This document shows, piece by piece, positions 17,961 to 25,920 of a DNA stretch of 64,000 bases. Below the pieces are notes generated by a model. The model saw only the letters and a program-made list of their open reading frames with translations. It ran no database searches and was not told the origin of the DNA. The stretch is from Comamonas sp. BIGb0124 (lineage in GTDB: Bacteria; Pseudomonadota; Gammaproteobacteria; Burkholderiales; Burkholderiaceae_C): the NCBI RefSeq assembly GCF_003752175.1, contig NZ_RJVF01000012.1, positions 310,001 through 374,000 of the forward strand, written 5' to 3'. The translations under genes were made by a program, and so were the position numbers. Position 1 is the stretch's first letter. Each line of letters begins with the position of its first letter.

Positions 17961-19070
17961 ATGACAACGACTCCCCTTGACTACACCGCCGCCGGCGTGG
18001 ACTACAGCAAGATCGACCCGCTCAAACTGCTGGCCCAGAAGGCGGCCCGCGACACTTCGGGCAATCTGGCGCACCACCAGGTCTCCGAGATCGCAGCCAC
18101 CCGCGGCGAATCGGCCTATGTGATGGACATCGGCGGCACGCTGATCGCATCGATCACCGAATGCCTGGGAACCAAGGCCCTGCTGGCCGATGCGGTGCGT
18201 CCCCTGACCGGCAAGACCCACTACGACAGCATCGCCCAGGACACCATCGCCATGGCGGTCAACGACCTGATCACGGTCGGCGCCACGCCGCTGTCCGTGC
18301 ACGCCTACTGGTCTGCCGGCGGCAGCGAATGGTTCGACGATGCCGACCGCATGCACGATCTGGTGCAAGGCTGGCAACGGGCCTGCGACACGTGCAAGGT
18401 GAGCTGGGGCGGCGGCGAGACGCCGGCGCTGGCAGGCGTGGTGGAAGCCGGCCGCATCGACCTGGCCGCTTCGTCCGTGGGCGTGATCCCCTCGCGCGAC
18501 CGGCTGACGCTGGGCGACAAGCTGCAGGCAGGCGACGCCATCGTGCTGCTGGCCTCGAGCGGCATCCACGCCAACGGCGTGAGCCTGGCGCGCAAGCTGG
18601 TGGAGCGCCTGCCCCAGGGCTATGCCACACCGATCGGCGACGGCCGCCTCTACGGCGAAGCCCTGCTCGACCCGACCATCCTGTACGTGCCCGTGACCGA
18701 GGCCCTGTTTGCCGCCGGCATCGTGCCGCACTACTGTGCCAACATCACCGGCCACGGCTGGCGCAAGATCATGCGCCATCCGGCCGCCCTCACCTACCGT
18801 TTCCACACGGTGCCGCCGGTGCCGCCGGTGCTGGCGTTCGTTCAGCAGCACGCCGCCATCGACGATGTCGAAGCCTACGGCAGCCTCAACATGGGCGCCG
18901 GCTTTGCGCTGTTCGTGGCGGCCGAGCAGGCCGAGCAAGTGGCGGCCATCGCCCGGCAGGCCGGTGTCGAGGCCTGGGTGGCGGGCACGGTCGAGAGCGG
19001 CCCCAAGCAGGTCGTGATCGAGCCGCTGGGCGTGACCTACAGCGAAGGCGACCTGCACCTGCGCGCCTGA
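17961..19070 (+). CDS. purM: Phosphoribosylformylglycinamidine cyclo-ligase-like protein (AIR synthase family), divergent type
   Basis: The gene sits where purM is expected, divergent from hda, and its 369-residue product has the PurM fold order: YTAAGVDYSKIDPLK at the N-terminus, ECLGTKALLADAV, DTIAMAVNDLITVGATPL, WGGGETPALAGVV and LLASSGIHANGVSLARKL. The canonical signatures GTDGVGTK, QGAEPLFFLDYFA and GGETAEMPGMY are, however, replaced, and the ring of residues around the phosphate and formyl substrates differs. AIR synthesis (ATP-driven closure of FGAM) is the likely role, but a related PurM-superfamily activity cannot be excluded. A 20-residue-longer length than usual fits the divergent clade. 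Confidence 0.75.
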   Translation: MTTTPLDYTAAGVDYSKIDPLKLLAQKAARDTSGNLAHHQVSEIAATRGESAYVMDIGGTLIASITECLGTKALLADAVRPLTGKTHYDSIAQDTIAMAVNDLITVGATPLSVHAYWSAGGSEWFDDADRMHDLVQGWQRACDTCKVSWGGGETPALAGVVEAGRIDLAASSVGVIPSRDRLTLGDKLQAGDAIVLLASSGIHANGVSLARKLVERLPQGYATPIGDGRLYGEALLDPTILYVPVTEALFAAGIVPHYCANITGHGWRKIMRHPAALTYRFHTVPPVPPVLAFVQQHAAIDDVEAYGSLNMGAGFALFVAAEQAEQVAAIARQAGVEAWVAGTVESGPKQVVIEPLGVTYSEGDLHLRA

Positions 19071-19103
19071 GTCCGGCCGCGCACCGGGCATGCCCGGCTT
19101 GGG

Positions 19104-19781
19104 TCAGGCGTCTGCCCACATGCGCAGCAGGTTGTGATAGTGATTGGCCAGGGCCAGCGTCTCGGCGTCTTCGCCGCGGGCACGCAGGCGCATGATGACC
19201 TGGTCGAGTTCGTACAGCGTGGCGCGGCGTGCGTCGTCGCGCACCAGGCTCTGGATCCAGAAGAAGGAGCAGATCCGCGCACCCCGGGTCACCGGCGTGA
19301 CGCGATGCAGGCTGCTCGACGGATACAGGATCATGTCGCCGGCCGGCAGCTTGACCTCGTGCTCGCCGTAGGTGTCGCTGACGATGAGTTCACCGCCCTC
19401 GTATTCCTCGGGCTCGCACAGGAACAGCGTGGCCGACAGGTCGGTGCGCAGGTAGTCGGCGGCACCGGGCATCTGGCGCACGGCGCCGTCGACATGAAAG
19501 CCGTATTCGCCGCCGCCGCGATAGCAGTTGAAGAGCGGCGGCACGGTGCGACGCGGCAGTGCCGCGGAAAAGTACCGTGGATGGCGCGACAGTGCCGCCA
19601 GCACCCCCTCCCCCAGTTGCCGCGCCAGCGGCGAGTGTTCGGGCAGTTGCTCGTTGCGTTTGACGCGCGCGCCCTGCGGGCCGACCGTCGCGCGGCCGTC
19701 CGTCCAGTCGGCGGCATCGAGCTGCGCCCGCATCGCGGCGACCTGCTCGGGCGGCAGGACCTGTTCGAGATGCAGCATCAT
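19104..19781 (-). CDS. piuC: PKHD-type Fe(II)/2-oxoglutarate hydroxylase, PiuC family
   Basis: The 225-residue protein has the iron-binding triad His96-x-Asp98 (YGFHVDGAV) and His156 ([13 protein letters not shown]), with Arg166 placed to bind 2-oxoglutarate. N-terminal [14 protein letters not shown] and [11 protein letters not shown] are typical of PiuC/YbiX. Members are Fur-controlled, encoded beside PiuA/Fiu siderophore receptors; the hydroxylation substrate is unknown. AAGGATG precedes the double-ATG start. It lies downstream of the receptor gene, separated by a terminator, so its expression may come from read-through or its own promoter. Confidence 0.92.
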   Translation of the reverse strand: MMLHLEQVLPPEQVAAMRAQLDAADWTDGRATVGPQGARVKRNEQLPEHSPLARQLGEGVLAALSRHPRYFSAALPRRTVPPLFNCYRGGGEYGFHVDGAVRQMPGAADYLRTDLSATLFLCEPEEYEGGELIVSDTYGEHEVKLPAGDMILYPSSSLHRVTPVTRGARICSFFWIQSLVRDDARRATLYELDQVIMRLRARGEDAETLALANHYHNLLRMWADA

Positions 19782-19804
19782 GATGGGGTCATCCTTTCAC
19801 CTGC

Positions 19805-19852
19805 GAAAAAAACCAGCCGGCCCGGCACCCGAAGGTGCCGGATGCCAACTGG
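19805..19852 (-). terminator. Terminator between the siderophore receptor gene and piuC
   Basis: On the minus strand CCAGTTGGC and GCCGGCTGG form an outer stem, CCGGCACC and GGTGCCGG an inner stem with a TTCG tetraloop (a two-base AT bulge on the 5' side), then seven T residues. It ends about 25 bases before piuC. Confidence 0.85.
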
Positions 19853-19893
19853 CTCCGGGACATCGCCTCGCGTGAAGCCTCAGGCCTCAGGCC

Positions 19894-22176
19894 TTAGAAG
19901 CTGACATTGGCCACCAGGCGGTACGAACGCTCGACGCCCGGCAGGTAACGGTAACCGCTCTTGTTGATCGCGGCCACGTAGTCCTTGTCGAACAGGTTGT
20001 ACACGTTGAACTGCAGGTTGACGTTCTTGCTGACCTTGTAACCCGCCATGGCATCGAAGACCCAGTAGGACTCGGTGTAGCTCGGGGTGCCGATGGCGCC
20101 GTCGGTGCCGCGCTTGAGGCCGCCCGAGTAACGGGCACCGCCGCCCAGCGTCAGGTTGTAAGGCAACTGGTAGGTCGACCACAACGTGGCAGCCGTCTTG
20201 GGGGTGTAGGTCAGCTCGCTGCCACCGTCGGCCGCCAGGCTCGCGCCTTTTTCGACCTTGGCATTCTGCACCGTGAAGCCTGCGCTGACGGACCAGGCCG
20301 GCGTGATCTGGCCGACGGCGCCGAGCTCCAGGCCCTGTACGCGCTTCTTGCCGTCCTGACTGATACCGCCGCCGTTGGCGGTGTCGTTGACCACTTCGTT
20401 TTCGATCTCGGTGCGGAACAGCGCGGCGCTCAGCAGCAGCTTCTTGTCCATCAGCTCCCACTTCGTGCCCAGTTCGGTGCTCTTGGCCTTCTGCGGATTG
20501 AAATCGGTGCGGTTGGCGCTGGTGCCCGAGCCGGCAGCGGCCAGCTGGAAGTTGTTGCCGCCCGGGGGCTGTTGCGACAGGGCGTAGTTGACGTACACGC
20601 TGCCGTTGGGCAGGGGCTTGTAAAGCACGCCGACCTTGTAGTTCAGCAGGTTGTCGGACTTCTTGAGGAACGTGGGCGCCGTGGTCGCGCCGGTGGCCGG
20701 GAAGCTGTCGTACTCGGTACGGTAGTGCTCGTAGCGCAAGCCGGCATTGAGCTGCCATTGCGAGTTCAGGTGCAGCGTGTCGAAGGCATAGATGGCATAG
20801 GTGGTGGTCTGCCCTTCGTTGTAGGCGCCGGAACGATCGTAGGGCGCGATGGTGACGCTGCTGTCGGGGTTGTAGACGTTGGCTTCGGGCGCGTTCAGGG
20901 TGGCGAACAACCAGTTGGTCTGCTTTTCACGGGTGAGCTCGACGCCCGTGCTCAGGTCATGGCGCAGGCCTGCGGTTTCGAGCCGTGTCGTGAAGTTGGT
21001 CTGGTTGGTCAGGATCTCGTTGCGCACGTCCTTCGTGTTGAGCAGGCGGCGGATGCGCCAGGTCGACGGATCGCTGCCGGCCGGCGCGATGAAGAAGGCG
21101 CTGCTGGCAAAAGGTGCCGTCAGCAGATAGTCCTGCTTGCTGCGGCCCCAGCGGGTGGTGTTGCGCACCGTGGTGTCGGCCGAGAAATCGTGCTCCAGGC
21201 GCAGCGTGGCCATGTCCGCCGTCACATCGTCGCGATCCGAGGCCGTGCCGTAGTAGTTCTTGCTGTTGACCGCAGGCGCCGTGCCCAGGTAGGGGCGGGC
21301 CGGATCGGGTGAGGTGTAGCCGGGCAGGCCGAGGGTGAAGACACCGCCGTCGGGCGTGTTCTTCTGCTTCACATGCAGCAGGTCGATGAAGGCACGGTTG
21401 TCGGTGCCCAGTCCCAAAGCCAGCGAGGGGGCGATGCCCCAGCGGTCGTTCTTGACATGGTCGCGTCCGGGCACGCCGGCGTCCTGCACCATGGCGTTCA
21501 GGCGGAAAGCGGCGCCGTCGAAGCCTTCGAGCTTCTTGTTCCAGTCCACGGTCGAACGTTTGTAGCTGCCGCTGCCCAGGCCCAGGCTGGCATCGAAGCT
21601 GTCGTCCAGCCGGGGTTGTTTGGTCACCATGTTGATCGAACCGGTGGGCGCGCTGCGGCCGAAATCGCTGCCCGACGGGCCCTTGATCACATCGATCTGT
21701 TCGGTATTGAAGACATCGCGGGAGATCGAACCGAGATCGCGCACACCGTCCACGAAGATGCTGCTGGAACTGTCGAAACCGCGCATGTAGACGGCATCGC
21801 CGGTGTTCGAGTTGCCGTTTTCACCGACGAAGAACGTGCTGACGCCGGGCACGTTGCGCAGCGCTTCGGTCAGGGTGGTGGCGCCCTGCTCGCGCATGAT
21901 CTGTTCCTTGATGACCGAAATCGACTGGGTGGTGTCGACCAGGGGCTGGGTGAACTTGGGCGAACCGGCGCTGTCGGCCTTGTAGTCGCTCGAGGCTTCA
22001 CCCCGCACATTGACCTGGGGCAGCGTGGGCGCAGCGCCCGAGGTGCTGGTCTGTGCGTGCAGCGGCAGCGTCAGGGCCAATCCCGTGAGGACGGTGGCTG
22101 CCTTGGCCGTGGCCAAGGTCTGTGCGACGGGGTTGCTGCGCGCAATGGGATGTTTGCGATTTTTGATGTACGCCAT
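19894..22176 (-). CDS. TonB-dependent catecholate siderophore receptor, Fiu/PiuA type
   Basis: The 760-residue outer-membrane receptor has an N-terminal signal peptide (charged start, hydrophobic stretch ending LPLHAQ), a TonB-box-like LPQVNVRGE, a plug domain (about 60-200) with VKGPSGSDFGRSAPTGSIN and YMRGFDSSSSIFVDG, and a 22-strand barrel ending in RLVANVSF with the terminal Phe typical of outer-membrane proteins. Proteins of this kind import ferric catecholate siderophores or their breakdown products, such as ferric dihydroxybenzoyl-serine. Adjacency to piuC and a Fur-like box upstream support iron regulation. A precise symbol (fiu or piuA) cannot be fixed by sequence alone. Confidence 0.93.
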   Translation of the reverse strand: MAYIKNRKHPIARSNPVAQTLATAKAATVLTGLALTLPLHAQTSTSGAAPTLPQVNVRGEASSDYKADSAGSPKFTQPLVDTTQSISVIKEQIMREQGATTLTEALRNVPGVSTFFVGENGNSNTGDAVYMRGFDSSSSIFVDGVRDLGSISRDVFNTEQIDVIKGPSGSDFGRSAPTGSINMVTKQPRLDDSFDASLGLGSGSYKRSTVDWNKKLEGFDGAAFRLNAMVQDAGVPGRDHVKNDRWGIAPSLALGLGTDNRAFIDLLHVKQKNTPDGGVFTLGLPGYTSPDPARPYLGTAPAVNSKNYYGTASDRDDVTADMATLRLEHDFSADTTVRNTTRWGRSKQDYLLTAPFASSAFFIAPAGSDPSTWRIRRLLNTKDVRNEILTNQTNFTTRLETAGLRHDLSTGVELTREKQTNWLFATLNAPEANVYNPDSSVTIAPYDRSGAYNEGQTTTYAIYAFDTLHLNSQWQLNAGLRYEHYRTEYDSFPATGATTAPTFLKKSDNLLNYKVGVLYKPLPNGSVYVNYALSQQPPGGNNFQLAAAGSGTSANRTDFNPQKAKSTELGTKWELMDKKLLLSAALFRTEIENEVVNDTANGGGISQDGKKRVQGLELGAVGQITPAWSVSAGFTVQNAKVEKGASLAADGGSELTYTPKTAATLWSTYQLPYNLTLGGGARYSGGLKRGTDGAIGTPSYTESYWVFDAMAGYKVSKNVNLQFNVYNLFDKDYVAAINKSGYRYLPGVERSYRLVANVSF

Positions 22177-22366
22177 GCGATGCTCCAGGAGCCTGTTGAT
22201 GAAAACGGGTGTCGTCGCTGGCTGGAAGCGGACACAACAGGCACGGCAAGGCGCACGCGTACACCGGTCCTCGAGGGAAACCGGAGGCGAACGTCGGGAT
22301 GACAGCTTGTAGTTGTGATGAATCTGGCTGGCTTTTCGAGAATGAGGACGAACCTCAATCTCTTTC

Positions 22367-22385
22367 GTTAATGATAATGACTACC
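22367..22385. promoter_or_regulatory. Fur-box-like site upstream of the siderophore receptor
   Basis: GTTAATGATAATGACTACC matches the 19-base Fur consensus GATAATGATAATCATTATC at 15 positions, including the central AATGATAAT. It lies about 190 bases upstream of the receptor start, which implies a long leader or a promoter near it. Confidence 0.75.
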
Positions 22386-22676
22386 AAAACGGAGATTCAT
22401 AAAAATTTACAAAACACGTGGAGCCGCCGGTTTTCCGATGCAAAAAACCAACATCCCCCATCGCGGCGGACCCTCGGCATCCATGAGGCATGGCGCACGT
22501 CGGGCCGACCTTGCCCAACCCGGCAGGAGGCGGCCTCACGCCGGCAGACGGCAGATGTCTGCCACTTTTTCAGGCACGGAAACGATTTCCTTTTGAAATC
22601 AAAGACATGCGTCGGCCATACGGGGCTTGCCCCAAGTTGTCCACAACCTTGTCCAGCCAGGACGGGGACAATTCAC
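22386..22676. other. Intergenic region between the Fur box and msrQ
   Basis: About 290 bases downstream of the msrQ stop and upstream of the iron-receptor promoter. I see a short AT-rich patch (22395-22420) likely belonging to the receptor promoter, and no gene, RNA or terminator that I can support. Confidence 0.4.
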
Positions 22677-23399
22677 TCAAGCACGGCCGCGCAATGCCCG
22701 AACGGCACGCCAACCCAGCAGCAGCGCGATGATGGCGCCATAGAGGGCGACCTCGTTGAAGTCGTTCTTGCCGGCGCGCATCCAGAAAAAATGCAGCAGG
22801 CCCAACAAGGCGATGGCATAGACGAGCCGATGCAACCCCTGCCAGCGGCGGCCGCCCAGCCAGCGTATGGCGCGGTTGAACGAGGTGGCGGCGAGCAGGC
22901 TCAGCCCCACCACGGCCGCGAACCCCACCAGGATGAAGGGGCGCTGCACGATGTCGGAGACGATGAAACCGAGATCGAGCCCGCCGTCGAGCCAGGCATA
23001 GGCCGACAGGTGAAGCACCGCATAGAAAAAAGTGAAGAGGCCCACCATGCGGCGGAACCTCGCCAGTTCGGGGGTCTTGCCGGTCACCCGCAACGGGGTG
23101 ATGGCCAGGCCGATGCAGATGAAACGCAAGGTCCAGTCGCCCGTGCCGCGGATCAGGGCTTCCGCCGGATTGGCCCCGAGGTTCTGGGTCAGGGCGCCGA
23201 GCAGCAGTTGAGCGAACGGAATCAGGCACAACGCGAACAGCAGCGGCTTGGCAGCGGGATGCTTGAGCCGGGATCGCCAGCCGCCTCGCGCGGGCGCACG
23301 GGAACCGGCCGCTGCGCCTCGGTCGTCATGACCGGCAACGGGACTGCGAACGCCGCCCGGCCGGTCCGAGGGCGGCGAGGCGGGTGTGGAAGAAGGCAT
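22677..23399 (-). CDS. msrQ: Haem-binding membrane subunit MsrQ of the periplasmic methionine sulfoxide reductase system
   Basis: MsrQ is an inner-membrane b-type haem protein (ferric-reductase-like domain) that passes electrons from the quinone pool or flavin reductase to MsrP. The 240-residue product has a Pro/Gly-rich N-terminus of about 45 residues, then about six membrane segments with haem-ligand histidines in YAVLHLSAYAWLDG, GLHRLVYAIALLGLLHFFW. AGGAGA lies eight bases before the ATG at 23399. It follows msrP by 115 bases. Confidence 0.93.
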   Translation of the reverse strand: MPSSTPASPPSDRPGGVRSPVAGHDDRGAAAGSRAPARGGWRSRLKHPAAKPLLFALCLIPFAQLLLGALTQNLGANPAEALIRGTGDWTLRFICIGLAITPLRVTGKTPELARFRRMVGLFTFFYAVLHLSAYAWLDGGLDLGFIVSDIVQRPFILVGFAAVVGLSLLAATSFNRAIRWLGGRRWQGLHRLVYAIALLGLLHFFWMRAGKNDFNEVALYGAIIALLLGWRAVRALRGRA

Positions 23400-23514
23400 G
23401 TATCGTCTCCTGCTGATACGCGAAGGGAGCACCGGGCGGGGCAGCCGGTCCGCTGGCAATGCAGCCCGGCCCGCAAGCGCACGCCGCACGCCGCAGGCCG
23501 CCTGCGTCCGGCGC

Positions 23515-24510
23515 TCAGTAGTTCTTGCGCAGATCCATGCCGGCGTAGAGCTGGCTCACCTGGTCTGCATAGCCGTTGAACAGCAGAGTGGGACGGCGCC
23601 GCGCGAACAGCCCGTCCTCGCCGATCCGGCGTTCGGTGGCCTGGCTCCAGCGCGGATGAGGCACTTCGGGATTCACGTTGGAATAGAAACCGTATTCGTT
23701 GGCCGCGGCCTTGTTCCAGGCGGTGCCGGGCTGCTGCTCGGTGAAGCGCAGGGTCACGATGCTCTTGGCGCTCTTGAAGCCGTATTTCCACGGCACGACC
23801 AGGCGCACGGGCGCCCCGTTCTGATTGGGCAGGACTTCGCCGTACATACCGAACGTCAGCAGAGTCAGGGGATGCATGGCTTCATCCATGCGCAGGCCTT
23901 CGGCATAGGGCCACTGCAACACCCGCGAGCGGATGTAAGGCATGGTCTTGGGATCGGCCAGGGTCAGGAACTCGATGTACTTGGCGCTGCCCTGCGGTTC
24001 GACCTTGCGGATGAGCGCGGACAAGGAGTAGCCCACCCAGGGAATGACCATGGACCAGCCTTCGACGCAACGCAGGCGGTAGATGCGCTCTTCCATCGGG
24101 CTGAGCTTGAGCAGGTCTTCGAGCGCGTATTCGCCGGGCTTGTTGACCAGCCCTTCGACCTTGACCTTCCAGGGACTGGTCACCAGGGTATGCGCATTGA
24201 CCGCCGGATCGCTCTTGTCGGTGCCGAATTCGTAGAAGTTGTTGTAGGTGGTGGCGTCCTTGTAGGCCGTGGGCTTGTCCATGGCCAGCGCACCGGGTAC
24301 CGCCGACCGCGCCCCCTTGAGCGGCGCCAGCCCGGCGGTCTCGGCGGCCATCGCCTCGCGGCCGGCCCAGCTGGCCATGGCCACGCCGGCAGCCCCGGTG
24401 GCCATCCAGGCCAGCCACTGGCGCCGGCTTTCGTAGACGGCCTGCGGCGTGACATCGGCTTCTTTTTCACGCACGGGCACCAGAGGCGAGGAACCGGGAC
24501 GGATGATCAT
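23515..24510 (-). CDS. msrP: Periplasmic protein-methionine-sulfoxide reductase, molybdopterin subunit MsrP
   Basis: MsrP reduces methionine sulfoxide in oxidised envelope proteins. The 331-residue precursor carries a twin-arginine signal ([19 protein letters not shown]), so it folds with its molybdopterin cofactor before export. The Mo-ligand cysteine is Cys148 in [36 protein letters not shown] further supports the sulfite-oxidase fold. AGGAG precedes the ATG at 24510. It forms an operon with msrQ. Confidence 0.96.
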   Translation of the reverse strand: MIIRPGSSPLVPVREKEADVTPQAVYESRRQWLAWMATGAAGVAMASWAGREAMAAETAGLAPLKGARSAVPGALAMDKPTAYKDATTYNNFYEFGTDKSDPAVNAHTLVTSPWKVKVEGLVNKPGEYALEDLLKLSPMEERIYRLRCVEGWSMVIPWVGYSLSALIRKVEPQGSAKYIEFLTLADPKTMPYIRSRVLQWPYAEGLRMDEAMHPLTLLTFGMYGEVLPNQNGAPVRLVVPWKYGFKSAKSIVTLRFTEQQPGTAWNKAAANEYGFYSNVNPEVPHPRWSQATERRIGEDGLFARRRPTLLFNGYADQVSQLYAGMDLRKNY

Positions 24511-24689
24511 GGCGGGGGACTCCTGGAATCGGATGAGGATCGGATCACCGAAAGACCGCAAGGCAGCGCTGCGACCGCGCGGGCATGGTTTCAGTTACGG
24601 ATCCCGATGGCATTCAGATGCATTCTGCGCGCCGGAATTCCGTTGTCCAGCCAAAAGATGCCTGCCCGGGTGTCAGGCATTCTCTCGCC

Positions 24690-25874
24690 CTAGAGTTCGC
24701 CGTAGCTGTGCAGCCCGCTCAGGAACAGGTTCACGCCGATGAAAGCAAAGGTGGTGACGGCCAGGCCCACCAGCGCCCACCAGGCGGCGAACGTGCCGCG
24801 CAGGCCCTTGACCAGGCGCATGTGCAGCCAGGCGGCGTAGTTGAGCCAGACGATGAGGGCCCAGGTCTCCTTGGGGTCCCAGCTCCAGTAGCCGCCCCAG
24901 GCTTCGGCGGCCCACAGCGCACCCAGGATGGTGGCCACGGTGAAAAACGCAAAGCCGAGCGAAATCGCCTTGTACATCACCTCGTCGAGCACCGACGATG
25001 GCGGCAAGGCACGCGCCAGCGCACTGGCGGGCCAGCGCTGGCTGAGCAGGTAGGCCAGCGCCACCATGGCCGCCAGCGCAAAGGTGCCGTAACCCACGAA
25101 GTTCGCGGGCACATGCAGCTTCATCCACCAGCTGTCGAGCGCCGGCACCAGGGGCTGGATCTCGTAGGCCTGGCGCGCCACCGCATACCAGAGCAGAAAA
25201 GCCACGGCCGCGCACACGATCAGCATCACAAAAGCGCCCAGCGCACGCACGGCATGGTGTCGTGCCCCGTAGTAGAGCTGCATCAGCGTGGTCACCCACG
25301 CGAACAGCACAAACACTTCATACAGATTGCTCACCGGAATGTGACCGATGTCGGGGCCGAGCAGATGGCTTTCATACCAACGCACCAGGGTGCCCGTCAG
25401 CGCCATGAGCACCCCGCCCCAGGCCAGCGAGACCGCCGTGGACTGCGCCGCGCCGCCGCGCATGAACAGGGCCAGCCAATAGCAGACCGTGCTCAGGCCG
25501 AACAGCAGCGCCATCCACAGAATGGCCGACTGGCTGGACAGCGCCAGCCGCAGCCAGGCCACCTGCTCGCCGCGTGCCAGATCGCCCTGATACAAGGCGA
25601 TGGCACTCAGCGCCAGCAGGCCGGCCACGGCCGTCAACGCCTGCAGCGGGCGCCAGTGCCTGGCGAGCGCCACCAGCGCAGGCACGGTGCCCAGCAGGAT
25701 GGCGGTTTCATAACCGTCCATGGCTGCCCCCTGACGCCACAGGGCCACCAGCGCCCCCACGGCCAGCCCGGCGGCGTACAGCCAGTCGACCGGATTGCGG
25801 TGCGACAGCCACGCCCGCCGGCCCGGCCGGGCCGCAGGCAGAGAAGACAGAGGCGAAGTGCGAGGAGTGCTCAT
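24690..25874 (-). CDS. ccsB: Cytochrome c biogenesis protein CcsB/CcsA (System II, haem-handling subunit)
   Basis: The 394-residue integral membrane protein carries the tryptophan-rich WWD motif WGGYWSWDPKETWALIVW that presents haem at the periplasmic face, with flanking histidines, and at least eight hydrophobic segments. Together with ResB it forms the System II synthetase that attaches haem to apocytochrome c. The ATG at 25874 follows resB by 46 bases. An N-terminal extension with two extra membrane segments is typical of beta-proteobacterial forms. Confidence 0.94.
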   Translation of the reverse strand: MSTPRTSPLSSLPAARPGRRAWLSHRNPVDWLYAAGLAVGALVALWRQGAAMDGYETAILLGTVPALVALARHWRPLQALTAVAGLLALSAIALYQGDLARGEQVAWLRLALSSQSAILWMALLFGLSTVCYWLALFMRGGAAQSTAVSLAWGGVLMALTGTLVRWYESHLLGPDIGHIPVSNLYEVFVLFAWVTTLMQLYYGARHHAVRALGAFVMLIVCAAVAFLLWYAVARQAYEIQPLVPALDSWWMKLHVPANFVGYGTFALAAMVALAYLLSQRWPASALARALPPSSVLDEVMYKAISLGFAFFTVATILGALWAAEAWGGYWSWDPKETWALIVWLNYAAWLHMRLVKGLRGTFAAWWALVGLAVTTFAFIGVNLFLSGLHSYGEL

Positions 25875-25920
25875 GGGTCGGGGATCAAGTCGAAAAAGGG
25901 GCTGGCTGCGGGCCTGCCCT

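Noticed and set aside
19084-19097. Palindrome CCGGGCATGCCCGG between purM and piuC
   Set aside because: There is no T-run and such short GC palindromes are expected in this composition; the role as terminator for the converging genes is unsupported.
19877-19897. Short CAGGCCT tandem repeat at the end of the siderophore receptor gene
   Set aside because: Only two to three copies, spanning the stop codon region, with no sign of function.
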